This document shows positions 24,609 to 37,295 of a stretch of 64,000 nucleotides of DNA, in pieces. The position numbers were made by a program, and so were the translations under genes. The notes below the pieces were generated by a model that searched no databases, was not told the DNA's origin, and saw only the letters and a program-made list of their open reading frames with translations. The DNA is from Himantopus leucocephalus (lineage: Eukaryota > Chordata > Aves > Charadriiformes > Recurvirostridae). Positions within the stretch are counted from its first letter, which is position 1. Each line of letters starts with the position of its first letter. The stretch covers positions 97,023,063 to 97,087,062 of the forward strand of contig RSEF01000002.1 of assembly GCA_003993805.1 (NCBI GenBank), read 5' to 3'.

Positions 24609-26438
24609 CAGATCATTCAGAGAGCTGATTTACAGTGTGGCCTCCAAAACTGTTGTCTGAGCACTACTGAATGGGCAGTGAACTAGTGTGTGAGAACAAC
24701 TGCTTGGGAAAAGGAGCCTTTTAATTTGGCTTTGCTGCCAACGTCCATATATCTTGTACTCATGTCCTGAGACAGAGAGCAAAGAGAGTTCTTGCAGCAT
24801 GAAAACCAACAGGGAGGTTTCTGAAAGGAACAGGAGTCCTGGCTGCAGCAAAGTTCAAACTCCTGGCCCAAACACTCAAAGGTGAGGTATTCCCTAGGGA
24901 CTGTGGGGTATTATTGCAGCTGAAGAAGCCAACAAAAAGACTGGAGGGAAAAGTCAATTCTCAAAAAAACAGTGCACAGGCTTATTTTTCTAACCTTCGT
25001 TTCATCTGTTTGGCTTTTTCCCAGCAGATCTGAATGTTCCCTGTTGGAAGTATCACCTTGTGCTGTTTTTCTTTGTTGATAAGCTTTGTAGGTTTGTGGT
25101 ACACCCATGACGGTGGGAGCAGGGGACAGATTGCACCTCTCCATTGTGATGAGCATGGGATGTCCTCGCAGGGGACTGCAAGAGTTCATGAAGGCTGAAT
25201 GTGAAGAGAGCATTTAGTCTGCAGCAAAAGCTAACCTTTTCAACACGAGAAAATTTGTCTTCCTCTCAAGTAAGTAGGTGGTGTCAGGGAGGAAGAGGAT
25301 CTTTGTGGTGGAGAGGCCAGTAATTGGCTGAGCTCACGCCAGGGTATTAATTAATACAGCTGTAGCAGGACAGCACAGAGCCTACACAGTAATATTACTT
25401 TCAGTTGTAAAGCAAACACAGAAAGACTCCTGGGTTAAGGCTGAACATCAGAGACAAGCCCCCAGTACCCACCTCTCAGGGCCAGAAGTTTTGAATTTAG
25501 AAGTGGTATCAAGAGCATCTAATCCCTTATTTAACTTTTGGATCTTGTTTTAACCTTTAGTGAAACCTATGTGTTCCCCAGTTTGTCTTGCCTGTAGAGC
25601 CGAAGCTGCTATGTGGTATTATTGTGATGTCTTCTGAGTTTGGACCCATCTCCCCAGTTTGTGTCACAGCTGGAAATGGAGGTGGTGGTCAGAGACTCTC
25701 AATCAACTGACCAGTGGTGAAAGATGACACCCAGTGTGTGAAAGACAGGGAGTCAATTCGGTCTTGAAAACATTTAAGCCTACTTGTTCGAGCTCTCATA
25801 TAAATGATTTAACTACCCTGTAGAAGACACTCTGGAGGTTCAGTTTGTTTATTTTAATAGTTCCCATCTGTTCCATTTTGCATAAAGTAATAAATCCTTA
25901 TTGGGTGTAATTCTATAGAGCAGTGGATACAGCAGATAACACGGTTCTAACTCCTGCTTCAGTCAGACATATAATGCTTTCACTGATGAGTGGATGTGTA
26001 ACAGCTGAGGGCCTCCACTCTACATGTTCACTCAAATGTTGCCATTTATGTCAGGATCTTACATAATCCAGGGGTTTGTTTAGATCTGATCATAGCACAA
26101 ATTAAAGTAAGCAATAGGATTTGTAAGAGCTAGAGCTAGATTTTGGCAGAATACAAAGTAAGACAACGAAAATTTGATACTAATGACATACAGGAACGTA
26201 GACAAGATGGGCAAAAGAGTAAGAAACTACAAGAGAGTTACAAATAAATCTCTCCTTCTGCCTACCATACCTTGCCAGGACATCTCGTCTCCTTATTTTT
26301 TGATCTGATTCTAGCAGCATTTCAGTGGAGTCCTAACTTGCAACCAATTCTGTACAGTTTCCTGTAGTCCTTATGAAAAGTCTTCCTCATCCTTCCACCC
26401 TCTCTAAGGTCTAGGTATGCGTCAGATGCTCTCTCTCT
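24609..26438. other. Unannotated sequence
   Basis: Overlapping minus-strand frames at 24630-25213 (up to 100 codons) have no recognisable domain. Nothing else is seen before the gap. Confidence 0.45.
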
Positions 26439-26538
26439 NNNNNNNNNNNNNNNNNNNNNNNNNNNNNNNNNNNNNNNNNNNNNNNNNNNNNNNNNNNNNN
26501 NNNNNNNNNNNNNNNNNNNNNNNNNNNNNNNNNNNNNN
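26439..26538. other. Assembly gap of 100 N
   Basis: Exactly 100 N. The left flank ends in a CTCTCTCT run, so a simple repeat may have caused the break. Confidence 0.98.
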
Positions 26539-26887
26539 GTAACTTCCTAGTTACTCTGCTATTTGGTGCAGCGGCCAGCTAGCAAAAATGAAAGAAAACC
26601 TAAACCATAGATCAGTCTCACAGCTATAGTACTTGGATAAACACAAGGAAAATGAAGGGTTGGAAGTGGTTTTTCTTGTACGTGCTGGTTAAATTGATTT
26701 ATATCTGTCTGCCACTGAAACTCTGTTTTAAAACTAATGATTGTGGCTTCACGTAGAATAGTTGATATTCTGACCCACATCCTAAGGGCCTCCTTCAGTC
26801 CTTAGCAAACAGAAATAAAAATGACCCCAGGAGCTAGCAGCCTCCACTGAGGTGCTGAATCAATGACATCTTCTTTGTCCAATTCCC

Positions 26888-26950
26888 TTTTTTTTAAAAA
26901 AAAAAGAAAAGCGTTTGAGCTTTTTTTTTTTTTTTAAAAAGAATGCTTGA
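26888..26950. repeat. Two diverged T-run/A-run units
   Basis: A T run, an A run, then AAAAGCGTTTGAGC is followed by a longer T run, an A run, then AAGAATGCTTGAG. The two halves look like diverged tandem copies of a unit of about 32 bases, or an AT-run slippage region. Confidence 0.55.
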
Positions 26951-26999
26951 GGGCAAACCCTTCTACCCCTTCCCCTTTTGAATGTTGCTGATGTACCAG

Positions 27000-27400
27000 G
27001 TTCTTTCCAAGCTCCAATAACAGGCCACTACAATATAACTGGCTGGGCTTGGCTGCCAATCTATAATGTTCTTGGCCATGATTAATCTGATAAATAATAA
27101 ATATATCAATCTAGTCTTTTAGACAAGGACAAATTCTTACCAGCGGGGAGGCACGAGGCCTCTTTTACAGCTGCCTGTAGTGCTGGAATTAATTATTTAA
27201 TGCTTAATTCTTCAGGAAATGAGAAAGTTTTGATTAATGTTGTCCAGTGTCATTTCTTGCTTGTTTGATATGTGTCAGATAATTTTTCCTCGGCAGTCGC
27301 TCTGAAGAAGCCAGAGGCTACTGTCACTGGGATCAGACACTGAATTTCTAGAGATTAATTGAAGTGAAAATTTAGAGAAATGCACCATAAGTGCTTGCCC
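27000..27400. promoter_or_regulatory. Candidate conserved non-coding element
   Basis: The block has homeodomain-like words (ATGATTAATCTGATAAATAA, TTAATTATTTAATGCTTAAT, TTTGATTAATGT, AGATTAATTGAAG) and complex, non-repetitive sequence with no open frame of note. GATTAATC-type words are compatible with OTX, PITX or PBX-class binding. It resembles vertebrate developmental enhancers, but only cross-species comparison could confirm this. Confidence 0.4.
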
Positions 27401-28640
27401 AAGATAACCTTTCACAGGCTAAATTTAGCTTCCTTTGGTAATGTTAGCCTCCTATTGCCCCGGTGTAAAACATTTATTTTTAATGCTGTGAGCAACCTAT
27501 TTTGTTTCTTTGAATATTTTTTCCTTTTTTTCTTAACTCCACATATATCAGCATGATTAAAAAATTTAGGGCTTGATTCTCCTCCCATTTACCCCAGTAT
27601 AATTCTGCAGCTTCCATGGAGACCGATATAATGTTTATTAGTTTGTTACAGAAGAGGAAGGGTAGCTAGAGTGGAGCCATAAAATTAGAGGTAGGTTAGC
27701 GAGGTATCAACACTACCTGCAGATCATGTTAGCTCTAGCTCTGCAACAAAGTCTGAATGCTAGAGGCTTGTTTCTCTCGCTCTTTGTGCCAAAGTAGTTC
27801 AACTAGCCTCATCAGATTTGCTGATTACATATATTAATGTGAAACAGACAGACATCACTCCTGCATTCACCAGATGTTTTGTGCAAGATGAGGTTTTCAT
27901 TGAAATACCTAGATGTTTGGGGAAATTCTTCTAGTGTCTTTACACAGCTACACATTTATTTTTTAATCTGGCCCTCAGTTTATCTGAATAATATTTCTGT
28001 GTAGGTTGAAACAATGTCATATGAAAAAAACCCAGATGTCTTCCTTCTCCTTAAAGCCGTGTGAGTATGAAATTAAGAGACCGATGCTCTACATGCAAGT
28101 TGTATGCTTCACAAACTCCATTTCTCCTCCTTCCTCAGAATCTATCAGTGCAACATAGTTAGTCTTGAAGAAAGACTCCCATCAAGACAGAGGACCCCAT
28201 ACTGTTGTGACTGCTGCGAGCACTAAGATAAAGGACACCATGCAGCGTATGGTACTGGACTTTCACATGATTGTTTTGTCTCTAGCTCAGCACCCTCCAA
28301 AACATTTTTAGCTATGTTGGTCTTTCCTGCTCTTTAATTTACTTCCATTACAGCTTCCTTTGCTAGTAAATAAAGGCTGCATTCTACCTTCCTGTCTATT
28401 TTACTTCCCTTTAAAATCCTGCAGCTCCTTGTATTTATTACATCCTTTGAAGATTAAATTGTTTAGATGTTAACACATTTTATCAGATTTTCCTCTCACA
28501 AAAATATAGGTACATGCAGAGATTCTTGTGAGTATATTTGTCTAAAAGATAACAATTTGGGGCTAGTTCAGCATGTTTGGCCGGCAGATCTATACTTATG
28601 ATGTATGATTATGGCCCATCACATAGTGCTAGTGGTAAAA
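27401..28640. other. Unannotated sequence
   Basis: AT-rich with no recognised repeat or reading frame. It may be part of the same regulatory domain as the previous block. Confidence 0.4.
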
Positions 28641-29190
28641 CTTCCTTTCCCTCTACTCAACACCGGTGAGGACACACCTGGAGCGCTGTGTCCAGTTCTG
28701 AGCTCCTCAGTGCTGGAGAAGCATGGACATACTGGAGAGAGTTCAATAAAGGGCTACTAAGATGTTGAAGGTACTGGGTCATCTCTCCTATGAGGAGAGG
28801 CTGAGACAGCTGGGACAGTTCAGCCTGGAGAAGAGAAGGCTCGGGGGGTATCTCATCAATGTATATAAATACCTGAAGGGAGGGTGCAAAGAGGACAGAG
28901 CCAGGCTCTTTTCAGTGGTGCCCAGTGACAGGACCAGATGCAATGGGCACAACCTGAAACACAGGAGGCTTCCTCTGAACATCAGGAAATAAATTTTTAC
29001 TGTGAGGGTGTTAAGCACTGTCACAGGTTTCCCAGGAAGTCTGTGAAGTCTCTGTCCTTGGAGATACTCAAAAACTGTCTAGACGTGGTCCTGGGCAGCT
29101 AGGTCTATGTGGCCCTGCTTGAGCAAGGGGGTTGAACCAGGTGATCTCAGAGGTCCCTTCCCACCTCAAGCATTCTGTGAACCAGTCTGT
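28641..29190 (+). mobile_element. CR1 LINE, 3' portion
   Basis: Landmarks of the avian CR1 3' part occur in order: the CCTGGAGCGCTGTGTCCAGT block (28678), GAGGAGAGGCTGAGACAGCT (28792), CAGCCTGGAGAAGAGAAGGC (28822), the block around CTTCCTCTGAACATCAGGAA (28970), TTGGAGATACTCAAAAACTG (29058), and a terminal GGTCCCTTCCCACCTCAAGC followed by degenerate ATTCTGTGA octamers (about 29171). The element is 5'-truncated, as most CR1 copies are, and moderately diverged. The 76-codon frame at 28762 is a chance frame within it. Confidence 0.95.
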
Positions 29191-30640
29191 GAGCTATTGC
29201 TATAACCTAACTTCTATGTTCCTAATTTACTACAGAGCCATGTTTTTGGTATGATTTAAGAGTTTTCATTAGTGCTGCTGGGGCTATTTCATGAACTCAC
29301 TTGTTCACCCAGGTGCTGCACCATTTAGATCTAAAGGGTAGTATGGAGGAGTGAAATATTTAAAACATACCCATAAATAATCTACATGTTTTTTTCTAGA
29401 CATGAAGAAGTATTGAACTAAAATGTGTTGACCTAGGCACCTTCACAGCTTTTGGCCAAATGTGCAGAACTCTTGTGTCTGGCCTGGCAGGGAAAGGAAA
29501 CAAATAAACTTTAGAACTGTATTACCTGTCTAGGAAAAAAAGCTTCCAATTGGATATTGTTATTCCTTTTATTCCAGAAAAAATAACTGTTGATGGAAAT
29601 TCTAGCTTGAAAGAAAAATCTTTTCAAATCATATTGGATTTTGTTTCTTTTATTTTAGTTTTGTTTTCAATATCAGCTGTTTGAAGCTGTATGGGAATCA
29701 GGAACCTTAGAACTGTAAAACAGATTACTAAGAAGGTGATGGAATTGTAAACATATGATTAATTGCAAAAGGTTTTGAAAAATACATTTACTCGTTCTTC
29801 CAATTACCACATGGGAATCATGCACATGTGCACATACACACAGAGACTTGCCCACATTGAGTATAAACAATTTATATGAGACTGGATCCATTAAACAGAT
29901 ATTTTAAACTTGTGAAGCAATATAAATCATCACTTTATGTGGATTTCTCTAATATCTAAGTGCAATTTGAACATTTGAACATTTGAAACACAGGCAATGT
30001 CAGGAAATAAACTATCTATAAAAACCTCTTTGCATTTTTCTGACTAGTTCTTTGAATCTTGAGGGAATCTGACATTTTATTCCACTTGTTCTCAAAACAA
30101 AACAAAAAAATGGCTTGAACTAATAAAAATATGAAAATGAAAAACTACAAAAAGTTTGACTAATTCTTGGCTCGCAAAAAAAAAACCAACCCAAAACCCC
30201 CAAAACTTAACTAACCTAAGCTAAATGCAAGGCATAAGAGAAAGGTTTTACAATGTCTGACTGCAACTTCAAAAGTTGAATTTGTTTAGGGAATTTGTAT
30301 TTTCTGCTCCTTTCTTCGGGAACCTATTTGCATTTTAAATAATTAAAACATTAAAACTGAAAAATTTATAAATGAGAGCTGCGAAGAGAATCCTGCTTGG
30401 CAGACAATAGAAAAGAAATTATTACCCTGCTAGGTTTGCTTTAATGTCATATCTGTCACTCTCCCTAAGGTAGGTTCATTACCATACCAAGTGCACCTCC
30501 TGCCAACCCCCCCTCCACACACACATACTCTTTTTCTTCCACTCCCTGCCACTTAAGGACTCTGGATCTCTAGGGGACTTTGATCTCATTGTACACACTA
30601 ACCCAAACAGAACCTCTGCTGTTCTCAATAATTTTTTCTT
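29191..30640. other. Unannotated AT-rich sequence
   Basis: No gene or repeat family recognised. A-rich words around 30095-30210 are simple low complexity. Confidence 0.5.
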
Positions 30641-30664
30641 TAAAAAAAAAAAAAAAAANAAAAA
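30641..30664. repeat. Poly-A run containing a single N
   Basis: A run of about 18 A at 30642-30658 is broken by an N at 30659 and continues with five more A, followed by GAGAGAG. Its length is unreliable, as at the other homopolymer Ns at 1096 and 53634. Confidence 0.85.
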
Positions 30665-30689
30665 GAGAGAGAGGAGTGTGTGGGGGGGA

Positions 30690-30960
30690 GGGGAGTGAAT
30701 TTGTGTGAAGAGTGACAGAACGCTTTGTCCAGCGCAGCTTTGGCTGGTTGTAACAAGCGTCAGGACATTAGACGCAACAAAAGCTGGATTGGCAGTATCA
30801 TCAATCACGGGTCTGACAGTCGACTTCAGTTTGTTTGTTCCACTCTGCATAATAAGTGATTGGATCAGGTTTAATTAGATATTGGGTAATCAATCATTGC
30901 CAACAAGGCAACCCAGCTTGGGATCTAGATGCTGCAAAGGGGGGGAAAAAAAGCAAATCT
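30690..30960. promoter_or_regulatory. Candidate conserved non-coding element
   Basis: The sequence has words such as TAATAAGTGATTGGATCAGG, GTTTAATTAGATATTGGG and AATCAATCATTGCCAACAAG. These include TGATTGG/ATCAATCA types typical of PBX/MEIS or HOX-PBX sites, and several TGACAG-like (MEIS/TGIF) words (GAGTGACAGAAC, GTCTGACAGTCG). Composition is balanced. A 123-codon minus-strand frame runs through it and the poly-A, without a domain. Confidence 0.42.
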
Positions 30961-31119
30961 CATCCAGGGCGCACAAATGCTCAAACGTATAAGCACATAG
31001 GGTGAAGCTTCAGAGGAAAGGTATAAAGATGTCTGCAAGATGGCACATAATAGAATCGTTCACATCTGTACTACTTGTTACCAGACATCTGCAGTTTGAC
31101 ATTTTACTTTCGCTGCATA

Positions 31120-31740
31120 ATTACTTTTCAATATAATATAATATACTGACCTGAGGGAGAAAGACAAAGCAATTAAATTATGCATAAGATCCTTTCCTCC
31201 CCATCCCTTACCAAAAAGATAAAAAAAAAAGAGAGAAAAAGCAAGAATAGGAATTAGCATTCTTATGGCTTTTTAAAGAAAAAGACAGAAAATTCTTCCT
31301 CCTGATTGCTATGATGATGAGTCCCACTGCAAATCTTGTCAAATCAGATACTCTGAATTGAGATTACAGTGAATGATTCTTTCTCTTATTTTGCAGTGTG
31401 GACCTATAGATTAAGGCCCACGCAATGAAGTAAGAGGAGTGATAGATGGAGCAAATTAATCCCATTAACATTAATTAATCCCATAAATTGAGAGAAGAGT
31501 TAAAAAAATTCTTTTAGAAGACCCAAAGGGAAACGTACTTGCATTTTTTATAAACACATAATGCCGATATAAATTAACACAGGATAAGATGTATCACTCA
31601 TTAACAAGGACCTCATTATCAGAGGCCATTTTAATGTGCAAGGTAGGGCATACACAAGGTAGGTGGGAGCAATGCAATGCTTAACTGTTGTGTCCTGCTG
31701 CCTGACAGTGAACAGTTCATGGGCAGACGCATTATGTTTC
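31120..31740. promoter_or_regulatory. Possible conserved non-coding stretch
   Basis: Contains TTAATCCCATTAACATTAAT and ATTAATCCCATAAATTG (bicoid-type TAATCC words repeated twice within 35 bases near 31457-31490) and CACTCATTAACAAGGACC. There is no reading frame of note. Support is texture only. Confidence 0.3.
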
Positions 31741-34700
31741 TATACAATGTGTAGGGAAAGGTCTGTGCGAAAGTGAGTTCAGAGAAGATGGTAAGCTGGG
31801 AGAAGAGTCACTCACACTCAACAACAGCAGGAAATGCTGAGACTCAAACCCTATAAAACTTCAGTGGAACGAGGGCAAGCATCCTACCTGCTGGTATCTG
31901 GATTTATTTTCATTCTTCTTCTCTTCCACTGAATATTTAGGTGTCTTGTAGGAGTTGAAAGAGCTGCACCAAGAGAGTCTGCATCATAGGGCACAGTGCT
32001 GCAAGGAGAGAGGTCTGTCTGGGATAAAATCACTGCCCCAATAAGAATCAGGAAGGATTGCCGCCTCCACCTCTTATATCCTGGATGAAAGCTTCAGATG
32101 AGACTGGTTTAAGGGTTGTATGTTTTAGTTTATCTGAGCTGGTACTTGTGTTCTGACAGCTGAGCACCCCGAAGATGTCTATGGCGTCAGTTAGGCAAGA
32201 CATTCTGTTGGGGAGATACCGTCAAAGGCAGCTGAAAGAACCAGACTGTTACAGGATGTGAAGGTAACTGCTGTCCTTTAGACCTTTAAACCACAGAGGT
32301 GGAAGCAGCCTACCAGAGCCTGGAGACTAAGGCCTCATATAGCAAAAGAGCCAGTTTCCGTTCCCTTTTCCACAGGTCACATTGCCAAAGATTTCAGCTT
32401 TGCAGTAAGAGTGGAGAAAAGGTAGACATCATGGTCAGACACAGTACCTCTCTGTTGAAGATGTGTCAATTGAGAGAAAAGAATTCAAGGTTTATTGATG
32501 CAAAAAACAACCAAGAGTGAGCATGTATAACCAGCCTATTTGTTTAAAGTAACAATCTTGGAGGTTTGTGGCATGGTCTGGAATCTGCAGGTGTTTTCTG
32601 GTCAGGGTGGAAAAAACATCTGAGCTTTTATACTATGGAACCAGTTATAAAAAGGAAGGAAAAGGAAGGCTGTGATAAAGACTTTCCTCCGCTCAGCTGC
32701 GGTGTGCTACATCGAACAATGTTTCATGTTTGACACACACTTTAACCTGACACCAGTGTAGTGATAGCCTGAGTATTTTGTCCACTGAAGAAAGCTTTTA
32801 TCTTGATTTGTTGTGTTATGTATTGCACATTTTATGATGTATCTGGATCAGCTGCCATGATTCCTAGGCCTGGGAGTAGCCATCAAATTATCAGAGTCAG
32901 CCATCATGTCATTCTAAAGAGATAGTCTCCCCCGACTCCTCTTCAGTCTCCTCAGCTGTAAATCGGGGATGGGCCAAGCTTTTCTCAGACACTCTGAAGG
33001 CCAAATTTATTTTCCTGCAGTGAATAGTGAGACTGGACTCCTCTGTAATATTTCCAGTGTAACTTTCTAACAACCAAGCCCCCCTTCATTTGCTGCTCTT
33101 GTTTCTCTTCACCAAGTTTGAAGCCAGAGCCACCAGTCTGTCTACTCTGCTCTGCTTTTATTGCAGAGCGTTATATCTGACACAGTTGCCCCATACTGAG
33201 TCCATCGTTTCCAGCAAAATAGACAGCCTCGCTTTGAAGGTACGAAGGATCATTCTGTTAATCAAGTGACTGATCACTGGCAGTGTTTACAAAAACCTGT
33301 GCCTGCTTTCATTTGTGTGGCCTGGCTTTGGATTTCCCTGCAGAAGAGGTAATAAAAGCACCAGAAATATGCTTTTGCCCTTTGCCAGAACAAAGGCCTG
33401 TATATTTTTTAGAAGGACCGTAACATTTACTGGCAGACAGAACACAATCGAGGAAGGGGGTTTTCAGGTTGCTGAACCTCATCCCCTGCTCTGGCAATCA
33501 GGTGTGTTGCTTCCAAATATAGGGGTCGTCTGACCTCCAGCACTACCAAAGCCTTGTAGCAAAACTCTCCAGCCTCTCCACCTACTCCACTGCAAACGTG
33601 GTTTATTCATTCATGGGATATTAGCTACCCGAGGATGTGGAAACTTAACAAGCGTGAAACTTTTAACGATCACTTGTCTAAATACCTGATAATTTTCATG
33701 AAGTCACTTAAATTATAACCGAAAATAACTAAAAGGTCTGTGATTTTGTGTAGTACTGACATTTTTATTTCAGCCTGAATTCCCAAACTTCTTTAAATAT
33801 AGGTGTTCATTAATTGTCCTTGACTGTCTAATTGTGTCAAAATATTAAAGTGGAACATTTCAGTAGTTTTCAAACAAAGTGGTTTTGCATTTTTTTCTAA
33901 ATTTCTTTTAGGCAGGTTTACATAAAACAGGTTCTTATGTATGAATGGACTTTCACCACTGTTCATGTGCAGAGCTACCTTTCCAAACCTTGAATTGATT
34001 TGCAAAGTGTTTACATGATTGGAAAGCTACTAGTGACTAAGAAGAGGGAGAGACTGTGTTGAGAGCCCCCGTGCAATCTGCTTGGCAGTCCTGGAAATCT
34101 TTGACTATATCGTGACGCGAAACCGTTTGCCAAACTGTGCAGGAGCTGAAGATCCTGGGAATTTAGGCTGCAGATCCCCCATCAGACTGCCACTCAGGCT
34201 TCTGAGGAGTCAAATGGATGAGCAGGCATGAGACCTGACTGAACTGGGTTGTAACCTCATCTAATTCAAACCTTCTCTGTGAAATTCTTGTGCTGTAACC
34301 AGTCTAAGAGATCAGTCAGTCAAAGGGAAACACAGCCTTTTGAAGAGCTTTTCAAAAGCTGTTTTTATTATCACCAGTGTTACTACTAGTGCAACAAGTA
34401 CTATACCATTTGTGTCCCAGGGCTCAAATAAAGACCAGCAGCCCATTTTGCCAGGCTCGAGGCAGATCTGCTAGGGCACAGGCTGCCTCTTTCACAGTAA
34501 CTTTGTTGGAGTTCATATACAGTACCACAGATAATTGGGTCTCTAATCCATCTGTTAACTGTTCAAATTCACATGACTTCACTTTATTCAGAAATCCTGT
34601 GACAAAATAGTCTGTTAGCTCATCTTAGACTCCCTTTATTCCCTGACACTATATAGAGAAGGGTTCTTTTTCTCTTCTTGCTGCTCCACTGCAAGTAATC

Positions 34701-35046
34701 ATACAGCATGTGAAAGGAGCTCTGCCCACAGTCTCCTCTGATTCTTATTCCCTTTCCCTGAAAAGGACTTTCGCAGCTGTAAACTCAGAAATGGCACTTT
34801 CATTGACATTTCTCTGGCAATATCTACTTCGAAAGCTTGGGAAAAAAACCATTCATGCAAGGTCTCCTTGAAGCTGACGTTATTGTTTTAGTGAAAGAGA
34901 GAATAGATGAAACAGAGTATGGACAAAACAGTAAATGCTCGTTTGAAAACAAAAATACAATGGGGGAAAAATATTTTCATAATGCATTTACTAATTCAGT
35001 CGAGTCAGACATTACTTGAAACCGAATTACAGCAGCATTCTTTTCA
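31741..35046. other. Unannotated sequence
   Basis: Short open frames (60-78 codons) only. A small imperfect hairpin is at 34332-34362 (ACAGC plus TTTTGAA pairing with TTCAAAAGCTGT, with one bulged base). No gene recognised. Confidence 0.45.
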
Positions 35047-35105
35047 GACAGAAAGTCGGTTTTCTGTCAACAGTGTCTCACAAGATGATTTTGCAATCAT
35101 CTTGT
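35047..35105. repeat. Two adjacent perfect hairpins
   Basis: GACAGAAA (35047-35054) pairs with TTTCTGTC (35061-35068) around a 6-base loop. Twelve bases later ACAAGATGATT (35080-35090) pairs with AATCATCTTGT (35095-35105) around TTGC, an 11-bp perfect stem. It is followed directly by AAATAAAATTATT, so a transcript ending here would have a stem followed by an AATAAA-like signal. No known RNA family is recognised. Confidence 0.88.
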
Positions 35106-37295
35106 AAATAAAATTATTATGATTTCACAGTATTTGAGAAACAAGTCAGAGAGAGAGTTAGTTGGTTGTCAAGCTTTTATAGCTCTAGCCTGGCTTTCTT
35201 TAGCAAAGACCTCTTTTGAGTCTTGTACTTTGTTTTTTGAGTGTTGTACTTTGGTTTATTTTATAGTGAAGTATTTGTGATCCCAAGCGTACTACATTTT
35301 CGTGATCTCCTTAACTACATTTTTCCTATTTGCATTTATATATGTCTTGCCTGTGTACAAATCCAGAAAAAAATAACCTGAGTTGGCAGTGTGTACACTT
35401 CCAAGAGATTCCTACTTTAAATATCTTCCCTCTGGGCCATATGGTTAAAAGATATCTCTGACTGTCCTCAGAGCTCATTTTCTTTAATCCTGGATTAGCC
35501 TTGTTGCCCTTCTTTACCTTTTCAAGTACTGCAAAGTCTCCCCCCCTACATCCCCCCAATGCAGTAAGGAGAAAAGAACATAATACTCAAAATGATTTAA
35601 ATTTTGACCAAAGCAATTCATAATCTCAGCATATCCTCTCTGGATTTCTAAACTTGCCTAACATTTCATTGGCCTCTGCAGGAGAATGATTTTTCTACAA
35701 CATCTTGACATTGTTAGAAAGAAGATGACAATTGCGTCAAGATCTTTGTGGTGTCTCCAGCAATCTTATCTGTCTTGAACGTTCTTGCATAAAAACTGAG
35801 TTTATGTCCAATGGCCACGTACACAAACAATTGCAGTTAATTTGTTAAAATAGATATTTACTAATTGTAATCACTGGTCAGCAGTACTGAGTTGTAGATG
35901 ATGTAAGTGTGACACTCAGAAGTCACTTGGGCATTTCCAAAGATGCTACTGAAGCAAGGTCTCTGACAGCAGAACAAGAGTTGCCTGTTTGGGATCAAGA
36001 AAAAAAAATACATAATTATGTAGTAAAAGGGCTTCAAATGGAGGAAGCTGTGTTATATAATGCTTTGTGAATGCCAGATATATTAAATGGAATTTCTGAG
36101 GTTTTATACTCCTTTTTCTAATCTCGAATAGTGACGAGAGGATTAAAGATTGCTTCCATAAATCCTACTTCTTACACTGACTTGAAAAATACCATTTAAA
36201 AAAGCATTCATCTTCTCCCTGCTAGTGCAGAACTGCTGAATGACACTCAAATATTAACAAAAAACACTTTCAAATTGCGTGGCTCCAGCTTAATAATGAA
36301 GACCCTCAAATCATGAAAAATCACTGGCAAAACAGAAATCACACTTTTTCAAAACTATCAAAATAACTTTAAGTCGGTCTGCAGTGGTGGTGATGGCTTA
36401 AGCAATTATTTTTTAATGGAAGGTTGTAAACCGCTCCCAGAATCCTGCATATTGGTGGGGTTTTAGCAGTGAATACCCTCTCAGAAACAACTATTATGTT
36501 CTTAAAAAAAATCTTAAAAAAAAAAACAGAGCAAAAATAACTGCATTTAAACCAAACCAACCAGTCAGGAAGCAAACCCCAATAACCCAGTATGCAACAC
36601 ACAGAACAAGACCTCATGTCTGCTGTTGTCCATGCATGCGAAATTACATTCAGTGTTTATAAATGTTTCAATGTCTTCACATATTTACCCTAATTTTGGT
36701 AAATACTGCTTCATAAAGTGGATAGTCTCCTTGCTACCTCTCCCCTCTATGTCTTGAAGTTTGCTGGAAATGATTTTGTGACGCTAAAGAGGAGAGCAGG
36801 TCTCCAAGGTGTAGGTAAGGGAGCAAGAGAGAGATGTGAAAAAGAAGAAGCTGGGTGAGATTTTGCACTCGTGCCACCAAGCCAGCAGCCGGCGTAGATG
36901 AGACAGTGTTACAAGTTTAGAACAGCTGCCAACTAATGTTTGATCAGGGATAAAATATGCCGAGGTGACAACATCTTGCTCCCCTGCATTTCAGGGACTA
37001 TCATTAAAAATGCAGCAAGGCTCGTACAGGCCCAGAAGGTCCTATGTTCTCTCAAGATACAAGGGAGAGAGACAAGTTCACAAGATGTCAAGAACAATAT
37101 CCATTTGTGTTTACTATGCAAACCCGCTGAGTAACCTTTCTATGCATGTTTGTACTAAGGACCATTGAGAATTTAGGGGGAAAAAAGGGCTGCTTAGAAC
37201 GAGAGGCCAGAGGCAGCCAGGGAGGAACAAATAGGCAGAGAGACACGTATTTGGGAAGTGGAAAGACGCCACTGCACGAGTAACTGGCTTCTCTT
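35106..37295. other. Unannotated sequence
   Basis: Open frames of 60-82 codons on both strands without domains. No repeats recognised. Confidence 0.45.

Noticed and set aside
28762..29024. 76- and 78-codon frames on opposite strands
   Set aside because: Both lie inside the CR1 3' portion and are shadows of it.
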